Program-made: the position numbers and the translations under genes
Notes under the pieces: model-generated
Seen by the model: the letters and a program-made list of their open reading frames with translations, nothing else
The model's database searches: none
Told to the model about the DNA's origin: nothing
In this document: positions 51,753-60,348 of the stretch, in pieces
How the letters are laid out: every line of letters starts with the position of its first letter
Numbering within the stretch: the first letter of the stretch is position 1
Assembly (NCBI GenBank): GCA_035999765.1
Contig: CP108521.1
Location: 806,001-870,000 of the forward strand
Length of the DNA: 64,000 bases
Direction: 5' to 3'
Source of the DNA: Streptomyces sp. NBC_01231
GTDB taxonomy: Bacteria > Actinomycetota > Actinomycetes > Streptomycetales > Streptomycetaceae

Positions 51753-51887
51753 TCAGGAGGGGACCGTCGGCGGGGGCGCCGAAGGGTCCCGGGGCATCCG
51801 GGAGGAATGAGCACATCCGGATGCACGGGCAGCCCGCCGAAGGGACGGGCACGGCACAACCAGGGACAAGGCCGAGGACAGAACCAT
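51753..51887 (-). other. possible leader ORF and stem-loop upstream of hflX
   Basis: A 44-codon frame (MVLSSALSLVVPCPSLRRAA, then RASGCAHSSRMPRD) ends 12 bases before the hflX start. Within it is a stem-loop with arms GCATCCGG (51794-51801) and CCGGATGC (51817-51824), about 55 bases before the hflX ATG. The layout is that of ribosome-mediated attenuation, but no ribosome site precedes its ATG and the frame could be chance. The rest of the gap to 52272 shows no gene. Confidence 0.3.
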
Positions 51888-52272
51888 GGCCGGACAGGGG
51901 GATCTCGCCGGCAACGACGGGGGCGGACATACGAACGCCACGGCCGACGAGCCGTGCCCGGCGGTGTCATCCCACCAGGGAGCTCAGCGCAAGGCCGCTA
52001 TGGGCGTCGCGCCCAGTGCCGCGTCACCGTACCGATGTCGAATCTCACACGCTGTCGACCATAGACGACTCTCCGACCGATCGCACCCGACTATCACGGG
52101 CGTCGACGCGTTGGCGGTCCGGCCGCGAAGCCTTCTTCGGACCTGCCGTCCGCCTCCTCACCCACCGCCACGTCCAACTCCTGTGCCAGGGCCTTCCGTT
52201 CGTCCCGCTCCGCGACGGACGCGACCGCAAACGATCGACACCATCCGCCCGGGCCCAGGAGTGCCCGACGCC

Positions 52273-52398
52273 TCAGCGCCGCCCTCGGCTCACCGCCAGG
52301 CCGATCCCGATGACGGCGAGCACAACGACGGTGATCTCAAACCAAGTGGGCATCGCGTCAAGGCCCTTGTGGAGAGGCGCAGCGCCAGTCGGCAGCAT
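52273..52398 (-). CDS. small single-helix membrane protein (41 aa)
   Basis: MLPTGAAPLHKGLDAMPTWF followed by a hydrophobic helix EITVVVLAVIGIGLAVS and a basic end RGRR. A strong GAGGAG ribosome site lies six bases before ATG 52398, the best argument that it is real. The charge pattern suggests one membrane span with the Arg-rich C-terminus inside. Family unknown; too short to assign. It lies alone between hflX and the polysaccharide cluster. The 252 bases upstream to 52650 show nothing else. Confidence 0.5.
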   Translation of the reverse strand: MLPTGAAPLHKGLDAMPTWFEITVVVLAVIGIGLAVSRGRR

Positions 52399-52650
52399 CG
52401 GAGTCTCCTCGGTCGGATACGTGCGCGATTGCCCCCTGGTGAGATCGATATGCGCCTCCGGCATCTCAAGCTCGCCTCCGGCAGACATCGGTCCACTTGT
52501 CGCCTTTGCCGATGAGCCTAGCCGGTCACCCCTCACTCACCTGCGCGTACAGCCCTCACTGATTTCCGATACGTCGGAGGTCTTCCCCTATCACTCAAGA
52601 CGCCTGCACTATGCCCTGGAAGTTCACAACCAGAAATGGGAGGCACCTAC

Positions 52651-54975
52651 GTGACCGCGACACCAGGGAACGGGATCTCTCGAAGAGGTGTGATCGGCAC
52701 GGCAGCCGCGGTCGCCGCCGGAGGCTGGTCGATCGGTTCCGGCACCGCCTGGGCGGCGTCGCCGACGCCCGGAGGGACCAAGGACCTGTACGAACGGATG
52801 GCCAGGGCTGCCGCCTTGCGGTGGCGGCGGATGCCCGGCGACTGGAAGGACGGCCCCTTCCTCGGCAACGGTCTGCTCGGGGTGCAGGTCTACCGAGGCG
52901 CGACGGCCAACTCCGTGAAAGTCATGGTCAGTCACAGCCAGGTACAGGACCAGCGACCGCAGTGGCGGGCTCCGTACGGATTCTCCCGGTTGCCCATAGG
53001 GCACTTCGACCTCACGCTGGCAGGCGAGGTGACCGGCGTCGACTGGACCTTGGACCTGTGGGACGCCGAGCTGAGCGGTACCGTCACCACCACCCGGGGC
53101 AGCGTCCGCTTCTCGATGCTGGTGCACAACGCCCGTACCGCGCTGCTGATCTCCACCCGGCCCAGCGCCGGCGAGGAGGCCGCGGCCTGGTCGTTCACCT
53201 GGATGCCCGCCATTTCGCCTCGCGAAAAGGACAAGCCCGCCGACTACACGGGCAACCCCGACCCGCGCACCGGATCCGCGGGCGCCACACACTACGTCGA
53301 GCAGCCGCTGATCGCGGGCGGCGGATGGACCACCGCCTGGCGTGAACGGCGCGTCGGCAGTGGCAGGTTGCTGGCCGCGCACATCGTCTACCGCTTCCCC
53401 GAGGACCTGTCGCGCACGACGAAGCTGGCCGCCGCCGAAGTGGCCCGCACGCTGTCCGCGGACCCCGACGAGCTGGCGCGCGACCACCGCGCCTGGTGGC
53501 ACCGCTTCTACCGGCGCAGCCTGCTGTCGGTCCCGGACAAACGCATTCAGGACTTCTACTGGATCCAGCTCTACAAGGCCGCCTGCGCCACCCGGGCCGG
53601 CGGGCCCTCGATGTCCGAGTGGGGGCCGTGGTACCCCGAGACCGGCGGCAGCTGGAGCGCCGTCTGGTGGAACCTCAACGTACAGATCGCCACTTGGCTG
53701 ATCCAGGGATCCGATCACCCCGAACTCGACTCCGTCACCTCCACTTTCAAGAACTTCGAGAAGTACCTGCCTCTCTCGGTCCCGCCGGAGTACCAGGACG
53801 GCACCACCTACGCCCTGGCTCACCCCTCGGACTGGATGCTGCGCCCCGGCGCCAAGACGGTCGGCATCCCCGGCACCTCCACCAAGACCGACAACAACGG
53901 CAACCTCATCTGGGCCATGCACAACGTCTGGCTCAGCTACCGCCACACGATGGACCTGTCGATCGTGCGTGACGTCCTCTACCCGATCCTCGTCAAGGCG
54001 GTGAACTTCTACGACCACTTCCTGTACGAGGGCAGCGACGGCAAGCTGCACCTGCCGCTCACCCGGTCGCCCGAGTGGGCGGACGCCACCGACTGCACCT
54101 ACGACCTCTCCCTGATCCGCTGGGGCTGCGCCACCCTCCTCGACTGCCTGCGCCTTCTGCGTACGGACCATCCGCGTGCCGGGCGCTGGCGCGAGATCCT
54201 CCAGCGCCTGGTGGACTACCCGCGTGACGCGACCGGTGTCACCATCGGCGCCGCGAAGCCGCTCACCGAGTCCCACCGGCACTTCTCGCACATGCTGTGG
54301 CTCTTCCCGCTGCACGAGCTGAACTGGGACCGGCCGTCCGACCGGGACATCATGCGCACGACCTTCGACCACTGGGTCAAGGACCGCAGCCTGTGGGCCG
54401 GTTACAGCTACGCCGCCGCGTCCTCGATGGCCTCCCTGATGGAACGGCCGGAGGAGGCCCTGGACTTCCTGACCTTCTTCACCGACGGCAACGTCATCAA
54501 GAACGCGTGGATGACCGCGAACACCATGTATGTGGAGGGCGGGAACCTGGCCGTCGAGAGCCCGCTGACGGCGGCGCAGTCGGTCCTCGACATGGCCGTG
54601 CAGAGCCACGGCGGCACCGTACGGGTCTTCCCCTCCGTATCACCGCGCTGGCCCGACCTCTCGGTCCAAGGCCTGCGCACCCAGGGCGCGTTCCTCGTCG
54701 ACGCGGACCGATCGGGCGGCCGGACCCGATGGGTGCGCGTCCACAGTGGGGCCGGCGCCCCGCTCGTGCTGCAGCACGGCATCGACGGCGCCATCGACGT
54801 ACGGGACGAGCGCGGGCGGCGACTGCGATACAAGGAGACAGGGCCCGACCGGATCCAGATCCAGCTCGGCCGGGACGAAACGGCCGTCGTCGTCCCCCGC
54901 GGCACTCACCCGGACCTGAGCCCACGTGACGTGCCGGCCGTCGGCGACGCGAAACCGTGGGGGCTGCCGGACTGA
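52651..54975 (+). CDS. Tat-exported glycoside hydrolase, GH95-like
   Basis: Protein of 774 residues. N-terminal Tat signal (SRRGVIGTAAAVAAGG, then AWA-A). The mature part starts with DGPFLGNGLLGVQVY, a beta-sandwich N-domain, then an all-helical toroid (RAWWHRFYRRSLLSVPDK, GSWSAVWWNLNVQIATWLIQ, HRHFSHMLWLFPLHEL) and a small C-terminal sheet domain, as in GH95 alpha-L-fucosidases/galactosidases. Catalytic residues cannot be named with confidence. GTG 52651 has GGGAGG seven bases upstream. First of the secreted carbohydrate enzymes filling the right end of the window. Confidence 0.78.
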   Translation: MTATPGNGISRRGVIGTAAAVAAGGWSIGSGTAWAASPTPGGTKDLYERMARAAALRWRRMPGDWKDGPFLGNGLLGVQVYRGATANSVKVMVSHSQVQDQRPQWRAPYGFSRLPIGHFDLTLAGEVTGVDWTLDLWDAELSGTVTTTRGSVRFSMLVHNARTALLISTRPSAGEEAAAWSFTWMPAISPREKDKPADYTGNPDPRTGSAGATHYVEQPLIAGGGWTTAWRERRVGSGRLLAAHIVYRFPEDLSRTTKLAAAEVARTLSADPDELARDHRAWWHRFYRRSLLSVPDKRIQDFYWIQLYKAACATRAGGPSMSEWGPWYPETGGSWSAVWWNLNVQIATWLIQGSDHPELDSVTSTFKNFEKYLPLSVPPEYQDGTTYALAHPSDWMLRPGAKTVGIPGTSTKTDNNGNLIWAMHNVWLSYRHTMDLSIVRDVLYPILVKAVNFYDHFLYEGSDGKLHLPLTRSPEWADATDCTYDLSLIRWGCATLLDCLRLLRTDHPRAGRWREILQRLVDYPRDATGVTIGAAKPLTESHRHFSHMLWLFPLHELNWDRPSDRDIMRTTFDHWVKDRSLWAGYSYAAASSMASLMERPEEALDFLTFFTDGNVIKNAWMTANTMYVEGGNLAVESPLTAAQSVLDMAVQSHGGTVRVFPSVSPRWPDLSVQGLRTQGAFLVDADRSGGRTRWVRVHSGAGAPLVLQHGIDGAIDVRDERGRRLRYKETGPDRIQIQLGRDETAVVVPRGTHPDLSPRDVPAVGDAKPWGLPD

Positions 54976-55150
54976 GCCGACGCCACCGCCGAGCACCCCG
55001 GCAACCTACGCGTTGCAGGGGTGGGCATCGGCCCGGTGGAGGAGTTCCATCGAGCCGATGCCCTGGAGCAGCTCGCCATCTGGTCGTCGAGTCCCACGAG
55101 CAGGTGGCGCTGCCCGCGGGCACCGCAGCTCCGCCGGCCCACTCCCGCGC

Positions 55151-55894
55151 TCAGGACCAGTTGGCCGGTTCGGCGAGCGCGTAGGACGAGGCGATCCGGT
55201 GGTTGTCGTGGTGGATCGTCAGCACGTCGGGGCCGCTGGGCGTGCCGTCCCGCCACGCCGTGCAGTAGATCCCGTTCGACCAGCGGATGGTCCGCGAGGT
55301 CGACGGAAGGGCCGCGATGCCGGTCATACTGACGGTCTTCCTGCCGTTGAGCCAGACTTCGAACGCGCCCGAGCCGGCGCCGGCCAGCTTGAGGCGGGCG
55401 ACCACGCGCACCCACGTACCGCGCAGGGCCGTGACGGAGCCGACCGTGCCCTTGATGCCGCCGGAACCGCCGAAACGGATCTCGTCACCGATGACGAACA
55501 TCAGGAGCCAGGGGCCCTCGGGGTCCTCCGGGGACCACTGCTGGAAGGTGACGTTCTGATTGTGGAACTCCCAGTCGGGGGCGAGCCGGATGGCCTGCCC
55601 GTAGTACTTGTCCTCGCCGACACTCTGCGCGCCGCGCTGGATGACCTCCGAGTGGTAGCCGCCGGTCTCGCCGATGTAGGTCTGGGTGGCCTCCAGGGAG
55701 TGGGCACCCTTGTACACCGGGGAGTCGACGGTCGCGATCACACCGTCCTTCTGCGTGTAGGCGTAGTCCCAGCCCTCGACGCTGCCGCGGTTCTGGAAGT
55801 ACACCTCATCGGCGGCGTACGCCCGCCCGGTGGCGCCGGTCGCGCCCGCCAGGACGGTGCCGCCGAGCATGGCGAGAGCTTGTCGTCTGCGCAC
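55151..55894 (-). CDS. Tat-exported polysaccharide lyase (heparin-lyase-I-like fold)
   Basis: Protein of 247 residues. Signal MRRRQALAMLGGTVLAGATG with a twin-arginine, cleaved near AYA-ADE. The body is a beta jelly roll with GGYHSEVIQRGAQS, HNQNVTFQQWSPEDPEGPW and a late GTWVRVVARLKLAGAGSG plus FEVWLNGRKTVS, a pattern of the Polysacc_lyase (PF14099) family, which cleaves uronate-containing chains by beta-elimination. Start ATG 55894, seven bases after the stop of the jelly-roll gene at 55902; the two form an operon. Exact substrate unknown. Confidence 0.75.
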   Translation of the reverse strand: MRRRQALAMLGGTVLAGATGATGRAYAADEVYFQNRGSVEGWDYAYTQKDGVIATVDSPVYKGAHSLEATQTYIGETGGYHSEVIQRGAQSVGEDKYYGQAIRLAPDWEFHNQNVTFQQWSPEDPEGPWLLMFVIGDEIRFGGSGGIKGTVGSVTALRGTWVRVVARLKLAGAGSGAFEVWLNGRKTVSMTGIAALPSTSRTIRWSNGIYCTAWRDGTPSGPDVLTIHHDNHRIASSYALAEPANWS

Positions 55895-55901
55895 GGTGCG
55901 G

Positions 55902-56582
55902 TCACCTCGTCCAGTAGCGGATGTTGCGGAAGCGGGCCTCGGCGCGGCCGGAACCGTGGTTGTACACGCCGTTCTTGAAGTAGCGGGTGGCGGGGCCCCG
56001 GTCGTCGACCGTCAGGACGAGGGAGTCGTCGAAGTAGACCTTGATGGTTCCGGTCCCGCTGCTCGCCTGGTGGGCGATCTTCACGTTGAACCATGTGTCG
56101 AACGCGTTCGTCTTGAGCACGGTGCCGTCGTAGCGCCGCACGGTGCCACCGCCCGTGTTGTAGACGTTGAGCATGATGTCGGTGGCGGGGGTGCCGGAGG
56201 GGTGGACACCCCGCAGGATCTGGACGAAGGAGGCGCCGTCGGTTCCGGAGGGGAGGTAGACGTCGGCGTCCCACATGCGGTTGCCGGTCTTGTAGTCGTT
56301 CTTCCAGCGCATCTCGGTGCGCGGGTCTGTGGAGCTGTCCTCCTGGAACGGCTCGTCGGTGGCGTACACCCACATGCGATGGACGCCGCCGCTTTCGCTG
56401 TGCCGATCGCTGAGGTCGAGGTTCCAGGGCTTCTGCCAGCTGTATGTGAACGAGCTCTGGGTCCAGCCGTCGGTCGGGTCGGCGGCCGGCGCCGTGCCGG
56501 CGAGCGCGGCCTTCGGCAGGGCGAGTGCGGCACCGCCGGCCACCAGGCCGGCGCCTGCTCGTAAGACGGATCTCCTGTTCAT
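55902..56582 (-). CDS. Tat-exported jelly-roll polysaccharide lyase-like protein
   Basis: Protein of 226 residues. Signal NRRSVLRAGAGLVAGGAA with a twin-arginine and an Ala-rich cleavage region. Mature part is a concanavalin-like jelly roll: RTEMRWKNDYKTGNRMWDAD, GASFVQILRGVHPSGTPATD, TIKVYFDDSLVLTV and YFKNGVYNHGSGRAEARF. The last motif is like the YFKAGVYNQ of PL7/alginate_lyase2 and of PL20 enzymes. ATG 56582. First gene of the two-gene minus-strand operon; a CAACCAAGGTTG palindrome lies about 190 bases upstream. Confidence 0.72.
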   Translation of the reverse strand: MNRRSVLRAGAGLVAGGAALALPKAALAGTAPAADPTDGWTQSSFTYSWQKPWNLDLSDRHSESGGVHRMWVYATDEPFQEDSSTDPRTEMRWKNDYKTGNRMWDADVYLPSGTDGASFVQILRGVHPSGTPATDIMLNVYNTGGGTVRRYDGTVLKTNAFDTWFNVKIAHQASSGTGTIKVYFDDSLVLTVDDRGPATRYFKNGVYNHGSGRAEARFRNIRYWTR

Positions 56583-56769
56583 CGCGTGTCCTTTCCGGTG
56601 AGGTAGTGGTGCTCGATCGGGTCGGCCGTCGTCTGGGACCCGGAGTCGTCGAAGTACCGGCAGGCTCCGGCCGGGGTACGTCAGGGTCGCGCAGCGTCGA
56701 GGTCCACCACCGCGCCGAGGACGAACGCGAACGCAGGCAACCTCAATACATCGGAGGAGTCAAGGACTT

Positions 56770-56781
56770 CAACCAAGGTTG
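56770..56781 (-). promoter_or_regulatory. CAACCAAGGTTG palindrome in the lyase operon promoter
   Basis: A perfect 12-base palindrome. It overlaps TTGAAG (minus strand), which is followed 18 bases later by TATTGA, a plausible -35/-10 pair for the lyase operon at 56582-55151. LacI- or GntR-type operators look like this. Confidence 0.45.
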
Positions 56782-56869
56782 TTGAGGGACGGCTAGGACC
56801 CCGTCATGTCCACAAACAGCTCTGCTTGGTGGCTCAACTCGTGACCTGGCACCGTGACCGTCAGAGTCA

Positions 56870-56919
56870 TTGACAGGTACACATAGCTTGCCTACGTTCA
56901 CAGATACACCCGATGTATC
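56870..56919 (+). promoter_or_regulatory. consensus-like promoter with overlapping operator
   Basis: TTGACA (56870-56875), a 17-base spacer and TACGTT (56893-56898), the best housekeeping-type promoter seen in the window. Directly after it, at the expected start point, is GATACA-CCCGA-TGTATC (56903-56919) with perfect arms. It would give a 5' UTR of about 225 bases for the gene at 57131. Confidence 0.6.
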
Positions 56920-57083
56920 GACGAACCGTCAGGCGATCCCCTCGAGACCCGCCAGCCGGCGCCGGTTCGACACGCCTGGGCGGCGACGGCCGAGCACGCA
57001 CCCGATGCCCGCGTTCAAATTTGGCCATGCACGTCTCTTTCCCACCCCAGGGTAGCCATGGCATGCTCACGACCAACATAGCT

Positions 57084-57098
57084 ATGAACGTTGTTCAT
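57084..57098 (+). promoter_or_regulatory. ATGAAC-GTT-GTTCAT inverted repeat
   Basis: Perfect six-base arms, 33 bases before ATG 57131, with a further TGAAC half-site at 57103. It could be a second operator or an RNA hairpin near the ribosome site. Confidence 0.5.
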
Positions 57099-57130
57099 CT
57101 ACATGAACCCCTGTGGAGGAGCGAGCGGAC

Positions 57131-58825
57131 ATGAGCGAATCACCTGGGAGCGAAAACGGAGACAGCTACGCCGGCATCACGAGACGAGGCCTGCTGGGCA
57201 GCGCGGCGGTCGCGGCGGCCTACGCCATGGCAGGTGGCGCAACGGCAGCTGCCGCGCCCGCCACACCGGGGCAAGTCCCGCACCTATGGCGCGAGTTCGC
57301 GCACACCCCCTACACCCACCCGCAGATCCCCTACATCGGCCGGGCGGGCTACCGAGGCGGGGCGGCGCGCTTCCCCCGCCGCCCCCGCCGGTTCGACGTA
57401 CGGGCCTTCGGGGCCAGGCCCGACGGCACCACCGACTCGGCCCCCGCGATCAACCGTGCCATCGCCGCTGCCGGCAGGGCCGGTGGTGGCACGGTCTCCA
57501 TCCCGTCCGGGACCTTCCGCATCGACGACATCGTTCGCGTCGGTCACTCGAACGTCGTCCTGCGCGGCGCCGGCAGCGGCCGCACGACGCTGTACGCGAC
57601 ACGCAACCTCACCGAACTGATCGGCGTCTACGGCTCCCGCTACGGCGGCGACAAATCGTCCTGGTCCTGGGCGGGCGGCCTCATCTGGCTCGCACCAGAG
57701 GCCCGTTGGAACTCCCTCACCGCCGCGATCCAGGCGAAGGCATGGCCCTTCGAGGGATGGACCGGCAACCGGCGCGACGAATGGCGGCCGCTCACCGGTG
57801 TCGCCCAGGCCCGGCAGGGCTCCTGGACCGTGACGGTCACCGACCCCGCCGCACTGCGTCCCGGCGCTCTCGTCCTCCTCCGGCTCGCCGACGACCAGGG
57901 CCACTCCCTGCTGGAGCACATGGCCGGCGGAGGGCCCGGCCCACAGGCGTACTACTGGGACGACAAGACGAAGCTGACCTCGTACGTCCCCTACGAGTGG
58001 CCGGTGCGCATCGCCGGTGTCCGCAGCCGGAGGGTCACGCTCGAACGCCCCCTCCCGCTCGACGTGCGGCCGGAGTGGAACCCTCAACTCACCACCCACG
58101 TAACGGAGCTGACGGGCTCGGGCGTCGAGGGGCTGACCCTGGAGGCCGTGGAGACACCCCAGCAGCAGCACCTTCTGGACAAGGGGTACAACGGCGTCGT
58201 CCTGCAGTGCGCCTACGACTGCTGGGTGGACGACGTGACGGTCCGCCATGTCGACAACGGCTTCGGCCTGGTGGCCGCGTCCGCCTGCACCCTGCGCCGG
58301 ACACGGGTCGCGGGCCGTGGCTCCCATCATCCCTACTTCTGCCGCGAGGGGTCCCACGACAACCTCATCGAGGACTTCGCCATCGACGAGCGCACCAGCC
58401 CCGCGGCGCCCAACACCCAACTGCACGGCATCAACGTCGAGGGGCTGTCCTCGTACAACGTGTGGTCGCGCGGTGACATGCGGATGGGTACGTTCGACAG
58501 CCACCGCGGGATGCCCTTCGCCAACGTCCGCACCGACATCACCGTGAACAACAACGGCCGTCACGGTGGTGACGCAAGCGCTGGTCCCCTGTTCGGCGCC
58601 CGCTTCACGCATTGGAACATCCGCGTCACCAACGGCCGAGCGGGCCTGATGAAGATCGACGCTCTGGCTCCGTACTCCGCCACCGTCGGCGTCAACGAGG
58701 TCACGGAGTTCGACCAGATGGACGTCCCCGACTTCACGGGCGATCTGCACACACGGCTGGAGCTGTACGGCAGCCCTGGCGCGGTACGCCCGCGCAACCT
58801 GCACGAGGCCCAGCGCGAGCTGTAG
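57131..58825 (+). CDS. Tat-exported pectate-lyase-superfamily beta-helix protein
   Basis: Protein of 564 residues. Tat signal TRRGLLGSAAVAAAYAMAGG. After a linker comes FDVRAFGARPDGTTDSAPAI and AGGGTVSIPSGTFRI, the start of the Pectate_lyase_3 (PF12708) right-handed beta-helix, with helix rungs to about residue 520 (GVEGLTLEAVETPQ, GVVLQCAYDCWVDDVTVRHV). ATG 57131 has GGAGGA about ten bases upstream; the in-frame GTG 57113 is less likely. Secreted, probably acting on a plant or algal uronate polymer. It is controlled by one or two palindromes near a strong promoter. Confidence 0.85.
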   Translation: MSESPGSENGDSYAGITRRGLLGSAAVAAAYAMAGGATAAAAPATPGQVPHLWREFAHTPYTHPQIPYIGRAGYRGGAARFPRRPRRFDVRAFGARPDGTTDSAPAINRAIAAAGRAGGGTVSIPSGTFRIDDIVRVGHSNVVLRGAGSGRTTLYATRNLTELIGVYGSRYGGDKSSWSWAGGLIWLAPEARWNSLTAAIQAKAWPFEGWTGNRRDEWRPLTGVAQARQGSWTVTVTDPAALRPGALVLLRLADDQGHSLLEHMAGGGPGPQAYYWDDKTKLTSYVPYEWPVRIAGVRSRRVTLERPLPLDVRPEWNPQLTTHVTELTGSGVEGLTLEAVETPQQQHLLDKGYNGVVLQCAYDCWVDDVTVRHVDNGFGLVAASACTLRRTRVAGRGSHHPYFCREGSHDNLIEDFAIDERTSPAAPNTQLHGINVEGLSSYNVWSRGDMRMGTFDSHRGMPFANVRTDITVNNNGRHGGDASAGPLFGARFTHWNIRVTNGRAGLMKIDALAPYSATVGVNEVTEFDQMDVPDFTGDLHTRLELYGSPGAVRPRNLHEAQREL

Positions 58826-58988
58826 GCCGCGGCAGAAGGCGACGAACGAGGCATCCAGCCCACCGGTCCCGCCGGTGTCGAGTGCGCCTCCTGTCGGCCG
58901 TTCTCACCTCCCGCGCGTAGCCGCCGTCGGGACATCTGGCCGTGCTCGAAGAACCGTAGCCACGCGCCACTCCTGTATTCACATACAT
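58734..58988 (-). other. possible short ORF with VNTGVAR motif (partner of 13488)
   Basis: ATG 58988 opens MYVNTGVARGYGSSSTARC on the minus strand, between and antisense to two plus-strand genes. The first ten residues almost match those of the frame at 13488 (MWVNTGVARN); 24 of the first 32 bases are identical and changes in VNTGVAR are synonymous. No ribosome site is seen here. The frame stays open well into the antisense of the gene at 57131. The bases 58826-59003 show nothing else. Confidence 0.2.
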
Positions 58989-59003
58989 GATCGGAGTTGA
59001 CCT

Positions 59004-60278
59004 ATGAGCGCTCGCCCCCGCCTGGGTGTCCTCCTGGCGGCCTTGGCCGCGTTCACCGCCGCCGCCGTACCCGCCGCCTCGGCGAAGGTGGCACACCCGG
59101 TGCCCAAGGCCCCGCACACCGCCGTCCTCGACGGCACCCGCCTGCAGCAGACGAAGATCCGTCTGGACCGAGGCGACCCACAACTCCGGCGAACCGCCAA
59201 GACGTTGACGGCCCGTGCCGACAAGTGGCTGAACCAGGGCCCCTGGACGGTCGTCGACAAACCCAGGCCGGCACCCGGTGGCGACGTCCACGACTACCTC
59301 AGCCAGGCCCCGTACTGGTGGCCCTCCACGCCGCCGACCTCCGACAACCCGTGGGGCTGCCCGTATGTGCAGCGCGACGGAGAGCGCAACCCGGAGGTCG
59401 ACACCGGCACCGATCGCCAGGACGTCGAGAAGGTCTTCGACTCCGCCTACGACCTGTCCCTGGCCTGGTACTACACCGGCGAGAAGCGGTACGCCGTGAA
59501 GGCCGGCCAGATCCTGCGCACCTGGTTCCTCGATCCGGCCACGAAGATGAACCCGAACCTGAACCACGCGCAGTTCATCCCCTGCAAATACGACGGCCGG
59601 GCCATCGGCATCATCGACTTCTCACAGTCGTACACCAGCGTCCTGGACGCGCTCGCCATCATGGACACCGGCGCCGCCGGCTGGACCAGGACGGACCGCA
59701 CCGGCATGGCACAGTGGAACACCGACTTCCTCGACTGGCTCAAGAACAGCGACTTCGGCAAGCAGGAGGGCGCCGCCACCAACAACCACGGCACCTTCTA
59801 CGACATGCAGGTCGCCGCCCTCGCCTACGCGACCGGTGACAAGGACCTGGCCCGCCGAACCGTCCTGAGCGCCCGGAGCACACGCATCGCCCCGCAGATC
59901 GCCGCCGACGGCAGCCAGCCCCAAGAACTGGCCCGGACCCGCAGTTGGCACTACTCGACCTTCGACCTGGTCGCCTACACCCGGCTGGCGGCCATCGGCG
60001 GGCACGTCGGCGTGAACCTGTGGAAGTACCGGGGCCCGGACGGGCAGAGCCTGTTCAAAGCGGTGGACTACCTGCTGCCCGCCGCGACCGGAGCCGCCGC
60101 CTGGCCGCATCCCGAGCTCGAGTTCTACCGGTATGCGGCCACTGACGTGGTCCACGCTGCCGCCGACGCGGGCGACAGGCAGGCACAGCGGGCCGTCCCC
60201 TCACTCCAGGAGCCGCCGGGCGGCGATCTGTGGGCCCTGCGCCCCGCGGCGGAACAACTGGACTCCATCGCGGGCTGA
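59004..60278 (+). CDS. secreted alginate lyase family protein (PL5/PL38-like)
   Basis: Protein of 424 residues. Sec signal PRLGVLLAALAAFTAAAVPA with cleavage after ASA. The alginate lyase domain (PF05426, alpha-helical toroid) shows APYWWPSTPPTSDNPWGCPY, NHAQFIPC, the catalytic-region TNNHGTFYDMQVAALA (Asn-Asn-His) and ELARTRSWHYSTFDL. Members cleave alginate or glucuronan. ATG 59004 has GGAG nine bases upstream. It follows the beta-helix gene at 57131 on the same strand and ends at a strong shared terminator. Confidence 0.88.
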   Translation: MSARPRLGVLLAALAAFTAAAVPAASAKVAHPVPKAPHTAVLDGTRLQQTKIRLDRGDPQLRRTAKTLTARADKWLNQGPWTVVDKPRPAPGGDVHDYLSQAPYWWPSTPPTSDNPWGCPYVQRDGERNPEVDTGTDRQDVEKVFDSAYDLSLAWYYTGEKRYAVKAGQILRTWFLDPATKMNPNLNHAQFIPCKYDGRAIGIIDFSQSYTSVLDALAIMDTGAAGWTRTDRTGMAQWNTDFLDWLKNSDFGKQEGAATNNHGTFYDMQVAALAYATGDKDLARRTVLSARSTRIAPQIAADGSQPQELARTRSWHYSTFDLVAYTRLAAIGGHVGVNLWKYRGPDGQSLFKAVDYLLPAATGAAAWPHPELEFYRYAATDVVHAAADAGDRQAQRAVPSLQEPPGGDLWALRPAAEQLDSIAG

Positions 60279-60302
60279 CGCCGGACCGCGGAAGAGACGC
60301 GA

Positions 60303-60342
60303 GGGCCGGGCGGCCGGATTGTCATCCGGCCGCCCGGCCCTT
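60303..60342. terminator. bidirectional intrinsic terminator
   Basis: A perfect 16-base stem, GGGCCGGGCGGCCGGA and its complement, with a six-base loop TTGTCA, placed between the convergent alginate lyase and beta-helix genes. It should work on both strands. Confidence 0.9.
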
Positions 60343-60348
60343 CCCGTG

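Noticed and set aside
52624..54609. 661-codon minus-strand frame opposite the GH95-like gene
   Set aside because: Antisense shadow; the plus strand has a Tat signal, a ribosome site and family motifs.
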